From NCBI GenBank assembly GCA_023374045.1, contig CM041776.1, positions 278,668,039 to 278,732,038 on the forward strand: a stretch of DNA of 64,000 nt, written 5' to 3'. This document shows positions 56,770 through 64,000 of the stretch, in pieces (the first letter of the stretch is position 1; the number at the start of each line of letters is the position of its first letter). The notes beneath the pieces are model-generated. The model saw only the letters and a list, made by a program, of their open reading frames with translations, did no database searches and had not been told where the DNA came from. Both the position numbers and the translations under genes were made by a program. Origin of the DNA: Limonium bicolor. Lineage: Eukaryota > Streptophyta > Magnoliopsida > Caryophyllales > Plumbaginaceae.

Positions 56770-57545
56770 TTTTTTCTAACCGGGCTGCTATCCCCGTTGT
56801 TGATATATATATATATATGTATATGTGCTCACACACACAAATGTACTACTGCTCGCTATGAAATATATATCTATACACACACATTCCCTCTCGGTCCCAT
56901 CATTTATTTTTTCTTTGGCTGCTGTACCCGGTTATTGATATGCATGTAAATATATTTACACTCAACATATAGCTAGGCGTGACTAGCTACCATCTTTTGA
57001 TTATTGATATGCATTATATATAGCTAGGCGTGACTAGCTACTGTCTTCCGGTTATTGATATGCATTATATATATATACTCACACGCATAATACACGGGCT
57101 CATCTTCCTGTTGTCATCCTCGTTTTCAATTTGCTTATATATATATAAACACACACAAATATACACACAACTTTTCCTAGCCTAACTACCCGTTTTTTTT
57201 CCTAGCTGCTACCTTGTTTCTTTTCCTAGCCTAACTACTATCCTAGTTGTCGACATGCATATATATAGATGCGTACACACACACAATCGTTAATGATATG
57301 CATATAAATATTCCTAGCTTCTATGTTACTGATATGCGTATATATTTATACACACACAAACGAGCAGTGAACTTACTGTTTCTTTTTCCTAGCTACTATC
57401 CCTGTTACCGATTTGTATATATATATATACTCACACTCGAGACCTTCCTTACTCCCTGTCTCATCTATCTATTCTGTTTTCTTTTTCCTAGCTGATATCC
57501 CCTGTTAACGATATGCTTATATATACACAACACACGGCACTATAC
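56770..57545 (-). repeat. Tandem array in the Tekay-2 LTR
   Basis: About ten irregular units of CTGCTATCCCCGTTATTGATATGCAT followed by (TA)n and ACACAC runs (cited as CTGCTATCCCCG and TTATTGATATGCAT). Tekay-1 has only two such units (12310-12440), so the array expanded in Tekay-2. Confidence 0.78.
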
Positions 57546-59157
57546 AGCACACTCTTTTCTTTGATTTCTTACCGACAATACCAACAACCCATCTTTTCCT
57601 CTCTTCTAGCTTACTGTGTATTTACCCAACTATGTTGTATATTTATCTAACTTACCCACACACCTTCATACCCAGGGAATCGATATTCAGTTCAAAACAA
57701 AGGGAAAAGAGCTGCTGGTTGAGGACAACTGAAAGCGTTTCTTCCAACAGAAACATACCCAGAGAACATGAACCAAGGTAAAAGTCTAACTTACTTACTG
57801 ATTTCAACCGTGTAGTATATTGAGCAGCAGAAGGGTTTAAACCAGCAGACAATATAAAACTTAGCTCCACAATTCAACAAACAGAATAGCAATAAATCGG
57901 TATACCAGAAGCTACACACAGCAACTAGAAAACTTTTTTTTTTCTGTTTTGAAACGTCTTGGTTATACATGGGGTTACCTGATTCCTCCTAGCCATTACT
58001 TGTTAAATTCTCTATGATATCTACTGGTTAACTTCTTCTCCTTCTTCTCTTAAACTCCCAGCACCTGAACCTTAGTTCCCCTCCTTGTTCCTTGCGCAAG
58101 ATAACAACAGCTGTAGTACTTTGTTCTCATGGGTGTTTGTATCTTGCTGTTGCTGTTTTATTTTCTTTTTCACTTCTCTAACCCACTTATATCTTGGTTG
58201 TCTCTGGTTCCTTACGTGAATGCAGGTTACAAAAATGAAAAGGAAGACAAAGCTGCTAGTTGAAGAGAAGAACTGTCGCTAGCAGCAACAACTCTCTGCT
58301 CTCAGTTATACACTCTATCTCTTTTTTTTCTGTTTTTGTTTTCTGTTCTTTTCTTCAGGTTGTTTCTTCTACTGGTTGGGTTCTTCAACAGCTTAGGAAG
58401 AAGGGAGACGAAAGCTCAGCAGCTTGCTCCAGGAGGGTGCTGGCCGATGGAATGGTATATAGTTAAAGAAATAGATTCCCTTGATGACAAGGAGGACTCC
58501 CTAAATGACACTTAGCCGATGAACTTAGGTGTCTAACCCCTGTTACTTTAGATTGTTGGCTGTGCAAACCGGTGCTTATATCCCGTAAGTAGATAGAGTG
58601 GATCACAATGAAAAGGATAAGTACAGTGGTAAAGGTATTATTATATAAAAAGCAAGGTTGTTAACTTAGTACTCATCCAAAACGGTTTACATGTTGAGCA
58701 GTTTTTTTTTCTTTTGTTGTACGAGGATGTACTAGCTTGAAAGTACAGGTTATTGATGGTAGTCGTTATCAGGAAAAAAAACGTTAGCTACATAAGGCTG
58801 AATAAAATAGTCGTTACTCTTGTACAGGAATGTGCAATTCCTAGTCAAATAAATCGGCTATCTGCATACATGTTACTGCAAGTGTTTAAAGTGGTTAATT
58901 ATCACCAAGAACTAGATAGCTAATTATTGTAACAAGTATATTATCTTATAATATACTTAAGAATAAAGGAATAACATGAATTAGTTATCACATGTACAAT
59001 CTTCCTATTGTACATTGTACATGTTTTACAATTTACATTTTTACAAGCTAGTAAATAACTTCCATAGTACTAGCTTACATTAATTACAAGCAACACATAC
59101 ACATATAAAATAATAAAGAAGATATATTTTGTAGCTAGGATTTTCTAGGGTGTTTCA

Positions 59158-61454
59158 CAACCCAAGCCCACAATCGATCCAAGCCCAAATCAGCCCAAGC
59201 CTACAAAAGAACAATCCAAGCCCACAAAAATCAAACCCCACAAAAATCAAACCAAGTCCACACAAATGTCAAACCTTGACCAGAAAACGTTGACCTTGAC
59301 CAAAAAACGTTGACCTTGACCAAAAAAACATTGATGTTGACCAAAAATCATTGACCTTGACCGAAAAACATTGACCTTGACCGAAGAATGTTGACCCAAC
59401 CCGACTTTGACCTAACTCGCACTTCAATTCATTTCAAACCCAAGTCATTTAAACCAAATTCAACTCAAACCCAATCCATTCACTTCAACCCAATTCACAC
59501 AGCCCAGTTCAATTCAAACCCAAATTCATTTCATCCAATCCACACTCAGTTTGTAAATTTCATTCAAACCCCAAAAAGAACTTCAAACCATCAATTTATT
59601 CAATTCACCAAGTTTTCAAAGAAACCATTTTTGTGAAATTTTAAAGGAAAAACTCTTATCACATCACAGAACACTCTTCTCAAATGCAGAAAGTTCTTCT
59701 CACATATACAGATGGTTTTCTCCTAAAACATTTCCCAAAATCAGCGTTTCTTTATTGAGAATTCCGAACAACTTCAAAAGTTTTCAAACCTAGTTCTTTT
59801 AACTCAAAAATAAACCGTTTTCAGGGAGGAAGAAATGTCTAACCCCTTCAAAACATTTCCCCTATGGTTAGAACATCACTTATCTCCCTTCCCAAGATAA
59901 AAATCTGAGGCGGGGCACTGGGGTCATAACCTCCCTTGTCACAGTCTGGATCTCTTTAGGCGGGGCATTAGGGTGACAAACCTCCCCTAATTGCAGCCTT
60001 AGATTTTTACAAGGCGGGGTGCTAGGGAAGTAACGACCTTCCTAGTTGTAGCCGGGATTTAGAATCGTCTAACTCCGTTTCGCTCGATTTCAATGTTTTT
60101 GATTTTTAACGTTTTAAAACTCGGGAGTTAGAGACGTTATTAAAGTTCGACTGAGAACATCTCATTCATGGTGTTTCTCTCTGAACCCTATTTTTGACAT
60201 AAATTCATTGCCCCATCTTTTGAGCCTCGGTACTTATTATTAGTTAAGTGTCATGTTCGAGGGGGTACATAGGGTAATCCCTCGGGATTATCCGCCCTTT
60301 TTATAACAAAAATGATTTTTTCGGTTTTTAAAAACTTTAAGAGAGACAATGTTAAGTACACCAATCAAACCCTTCCCATAGAACCTTAGATACCATAGAC
60401 ATTTCTCAATCCTCTTCAGAACCAACTCCCGAAACAACCTTAGTCATCTTAAACCTGAAACACCTTCAAAACCTGAACATCTATAAACCAAATATCCTCT
60501 TTCACACTCCATCAACACTTTCGACTTCCTAAAACACCTCAAGATTGACCGTTCTGAAATCCAAACTTTGTAAACATAAAAAACTCCTCAATTCCACCAA
60601 AGAATCCGAACACCTCGCAGCTTCACAAAATGACCAAAATACCCCTAAGCTCTACAAAATGATCAAAATACCCCTAAGCTCTACAAAATGACCAAAAACT
60701 CCTTAACTCCAGCAAATGATCCATCCAAACACCCCTTAACTCCAAAATATAATAACCAAAGTACCCTTTTGCTTCTCAAAACTCCCAGCATTCTTTAAAT
60801 CTCGTGGAAGTCGAAACGACCTCAAACCTCTCAGAAACAACCCAAATCTCAATATTCAAACCAACTTCACCAATCAATATCTCAAGACCAGCCTATTCTT
60901 CAAACTCTTCTAAATCATCTAATCATCAACCCACACTCAATCCTATCCTTTGGCTTTTAAATGAATCTCTCTAAAAGGTTTCGAAAGAGGGCAATCCCGA
61001 CAATTGGAGACCGAGGTTTCCTCGGGCACCAATCCGAAGTCGTGGTCGTTGCCACTTCAAAGGGGTGTAACCCAGTACGAACCCACAATAGAATCTCTTA
61101 CGCGACCAGATAAGTCCTATCCATAGGGAACAACCTCAGAGTCAACTCACGGGTTCTTAGAACTCCCCCTTCTCCTCCTTTCCTAGTTCTTTAGGTCAAA
61201 CTAGGTGGCGACTCTAGTCAACTCTGCCTTATAGAGGCATAAGTCCGCGTGGAGCCCATCGAGAGCGGGTGTAGTGCACACTTGCACTCCCCTTTATGCT
61301 TTCTGGGAAAGACGGACGATTTAGCAGGTATTTGAGGGATGCCAAGAATAACGGGTTTTCACCCTCCACAGAATGACATTTTCTAGGATCTAGGCTTTCA
61401 TTCGAGAACCATATTTAAATAGACCCCCCTCACACCGAAAAATCACCCTCCACA
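59158..61454 (+). repeat. Tat/Ogre-type LTR B, 3' part
   Basis: Matches LTR A (inverted), including the TTGACC array, the GCCCCG triplet (59900-60062) and the end CACCCTCCACA at 61454. The left part is replaced by Tekay-2. No primer site follows, so it is a 3' or solo LTR. Confidence 0.75.
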
Positions 61455-62228
61455 CGATCGAGATTGTAGATTTGTCTGGAACCGTATGTATCTAAAGACT
61501 TTCGGTATGTCCGAGCTAAAGCAACCTGCTCCCTAATATTACCTATTGATTATTGAAGCTTTTGGACTTGAACTTGCGTATTGGTTGACACATTTAGAGA
61601 TTGTTGGTTCCATTTTGTGGCTGGGGCTTCATATTCCTTTGCACATTTATACTGACCATTTAAATTTGATGCGCTTCTCATACCATGGTTTTCATGTTAT
61701 AATCGAGGTACTGAGATGAGGATGAATTGTGTACACTACTTGGAGACAAATTGTTCGACTGATGCTACAGACTGTGAGATGGGTCCCTTATGGGTTTCCA
61801 AATTTTATCGGTTTGCACATCCTTGGACTCTGGGATTTATCTTGCCGATCTATGTGTGTTGGTTTATACTGTGAATTATTTTGTTTCTGATCATATTTTT
61901 AACGGACGGTATTCCCTTTCCGTCTGTTTGGGATTTGAGGTCCACATCGTAATATGAAAGGATTCTGTCAATGTGGATCCCAATAATTAAATTTGGCCCA
62001 GCTGATCATAGACTCATGGGTGTAATTGGCGTTTTTGACACTATGATTTCATTTTGTCCTATGCACTGCTTGTTTAATTTTATTCCTTCTGCACGATTTG
62101 ATTTTATGTTTGATCGATTGGACTTTGTGTTTGTCTAAACGTTTTCCCATTGCCATTCGGATTTTGTTTTGGATTGAGCTGGTTCGTTTTGTTTCATTCA
62201 AGCCCAATTTGATGGCTAACACAAGTAC
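61455..62228. other. Unassigned sequence after LTR B
   Basis: No primer site, gene or repeat that I recognise. It may be the site LTR B inserted into, or the diverged 5' part of LTR C. Confidence 0.4.
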
Positions 62229-64000
62229 CCCTAGTTATTATCCTCTAGGACCCGTTCACTGACAGAAAAGTTTTGGATGTATTATCGCTCCACACCTAAC
62301 GGGTCTCTCATTCGTTTCGTGTGGCAATAATCTCCTATAACTTCAGAAAATACTTTAACCACCATTATATGTATATAAGAACAAAAACTTCAAAAAAACA
62401 AGCCCTAAAGACTATTTTAGGAGGGCTTAGGATGTTCAACCGCCCCATGCCTTGCGGGTCTCTCATTCGCTTTATGTGGGTGGAATCCTCATTTGCCTTC
62501 AATACACCCATAATCAAAAGTTAATAAATCAATAAATTGATCAATCTCACTTGTTAATATCTCATAAATCAAGTCCAAAAATCAATAAGCCCTATCTTTG
62601 GCCCAAATCTGAAAAGCCCAAATTGTTTCAAATAAAGAAGCTCAATGCTTTGATCAGGCCCAAAAACCATGTCAAGCCCAACATTCAAAAGGCCCAACTT
62701 AACTCAAATTCTAATTGGCCCAAACAAGGCCCAATTCAGCCCAGAAACCCAAACAAGGCCCATTTCTGCTCAGAACCCAAATTTGACTTGGTCTAACTTT
62801 GACCCGGCCCGTTTTCAATCCCAACCTAAATTCAATTCAAACCCAATTCACTCAATTAAATTCAAACCCAATTCATTCATCCCAAACCCAATTCCATTCA
62901 ATTCGTCCAATTCAAACTCAACTTGTAAATCCCATTTAAAACTCCAAAAATCCAAAAATCTGTTTTTTCAAATTTCAAACATTCATCTCATTCAAATTTC
63001 ATCAAGTTTTCTTAGATTTCAAAGAACCTATTTTATGGAATTTTAAAGGAAAAAGTCTTCTCACATCACAGAAAACTCTTCTCAAAACACAGAAAGTTCT
63101 TCTCACATATACATAAAGTTTTCTCCTAAAAACATTTCTCAAAATCAGTGTTTCTTCATCAAGATTTCCGAATAACTTTTCAAACTCAAAACTAAACCGT
63201 TTTTAGGGAACATAGGAAGTCTAACACTTTCAAAGAACATTTTCTTCCTGGTTAGACATCACTTGTCTCCCGTTCCAAAGAAAAATCTGAGGCAGGGCAC
63301 TAGGGTCGTAGCCTCCCTTGTTGCGGTGGATCTCTTTAGGCGGGGCATTAGGGTAACAAACCTCCCCTAATTGCATCCTAGATTTTTACAAGGCGTGGCG
63401 CTAGGGAAGTAATGACCTTCCTAGTCACAGCCGGGATTTTAGAATCGTCTAACTCCCTTCCACTCGATTTCAGTATTTTCGGCATTTAATGTTTTAAACC
63501 TGGAAGTTAGAGATGTTATTAGGATTTGACCGAGAACATATCATTCATGGTGTTTCTCTCTAAATCCTATTTTTTACATAAATGCATTGCCCCATCTTTC
63601 AAGCCTCGACACTTACCATTAATTAAGTGTCGTGTTCGAGGGGGTACATTCGGATTATCCGCCCTCTTACAACAAAAAAATGATTTTTCGGTTAAAAAAA
63701 CTTTAAGAAAGATGATTTTGACAATCATTCCTCCAAACAATTCCATCCTTCATTATCTCACTCTAAAATTGAAATATCCCAAAACCTCAACCCTTTCGGA
63801 ATACCAAATCTGAAAAACCCGGGATCTTAACCCAAACTTCAATTGCCTCACACACTCAAATCATCTTCAAAACTCTAAATCGCCTCAAACTCAAATCATC
63901 CATAAAATTCCCACTCAAACTTCTTGAAGTCTCACAGGCCCGAGCGCCCCACAGACTCAAACACCTCAATCTCTTCACCATTTTAAGATTCAATCGTCTC
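62229..64000 (+). repeat. Tat/Ogre-type LTR C, partial
   Basis: Homologous to LTR B and inverted LTR A from about CCTAGTTATTATCC on. It contains a TATATAAG box at 62371-62378, the CCCAATTCA-rich zone (62820-62930), the GCCCCG triplet (63283-63440) and the conserved GTGTCGTGTTCGAGGGGGTAC phrase (cited as TTCGAGGGGGTAC). It runs off the window. Confidence 0.72.
62371..62378 (+). promoter_or_regulatory. TATA box of LTR C
   Basis: TATATAAG in the upstream part of the LTR. LTR A has a comparable TATATAAC stretch on its minus strand near 32890. Confidence 0.4.

Larger units (their letters stand above)
50961..59157 (-). mobile_element. Tekay-like chromovirus, Tekay-2
   Basis: A second copy of the Tekay-1 family on the minus strand: 5' LTR 55407-59157, primer site, gag, protease, RT, RNase H and integrase up to the gap. 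Several indels break the frames, but fewer stops than in Tekay-1, and some catalytic residues lost there are intact here (protease DSGA). It inserted into the Tat-type LTR B, which resumes at 59158. Its 3' LTR is not in the assembled sequence. Confidence 0.92.
55407..59157 (-). repeat. Tekay-2 5' LTR, 3.75 kb
   Basis: Plus-strand ends TGTAACACCC and GGGTGTTTCA, as in Tekay-1. Homologous to the Tekay-1 LTR at 55407-56640 and 57950-59157. The middle is a tandem array instead of the Tekay-1 insertions. Confidence 0.92.

Noticed and set aside
1..64000. CRISPR arrays, operons, rRNA genes, bacterial origins
   Set aside because: None present; all repeat arrays are plant transposon or minisatellite in character.

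Overview
This window is transposon-dense plant nuclear DNA, most likely from a eudicot. I recognise Ty1/copia and Ty3/gypsy elements with plant-type primer sites, a Tekay-type chromodomain, an Athila-type gag with the 'putative plant transposon' ORF, Tat/Ogre-type LTRs, plant hAT, CACTA and Tourist elements, and a plant-mobile-domain (PMD/MAIN-like) pseudogene. There are no operons, ribosome sites or bacterial features, and no intact host gene. Two runs of exactly 500 N (25514-26013, 50461-50960) look like fixed-size assembly gaps. Species and chromosome cannot be told.

Layout. 1-4352: a copia element on the minus strand (copia-1), 5' LTR at the right, RNase H end off the window. It sits inside the 3' LTR of a large Tekay-like chromovirus (Tekay-1, 4353-16414, minus). 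Tekay-1's 5' LTR is swollen to 5.7 kb by a long-TIR element and by a hAT MITE with a perfect 8-bp target duplication. 16415-17672: unassigned sequence and an older Athila scrap. 17673-25513: an Athila-type element (minus) that kept gag-protease and the downstream accessory ORF but has no RT, RNase H or integrase. 26014-35987: parts of Tat/Ogre-type elements in opposite orientations, including a 6.06-kb LTR (LTR A) inserted in the RT gene of a second copia element (copia-2, 35988 to about 39700). 39700-47792: the least retrotransposon-like stretch, with a five-exon PMD pseudogene interrupted by a hAT MITE, a MITE with compound TIRs, a tandem repeat next to a small promoter/ORF/intron candidate, and a hAT-like element. 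47793-50460: a CACTA element with exact 3-bp TSD and one complete and one cut Tourist-like MITE. 50961-59157: a second Tekay copy (Tekay-2, minus), inserted in a Tat-type LTR (LTR B, to 61454). 62229-64000: a third Tat-type LTR copy (LTR C).

How the parts relate. The Tekay, copia and Athila open frames are retroelement gag-pol machinery in several states of decay, and the small DNA elements are non-autonomous passengers. Comparing Tekay-1 with Tekay-2 gives the most interesting signal. Within the LTR, upstream of the primer site, both carry a 240-nt open frame with no indels. Its differences fall mostly at third codon positions (13 of 19; 13 synonymous, 6 not). A plausible 3' splice site precedes it and a second short open exon lies upstream. 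This looks like an undescribed LTR-encoded spliced protein under purifying selection. Gag in both copies also starts after a shared acceptor-like site rather than a shared upstream ATG, which suggests a spliced leader that removes the primer-binding site.
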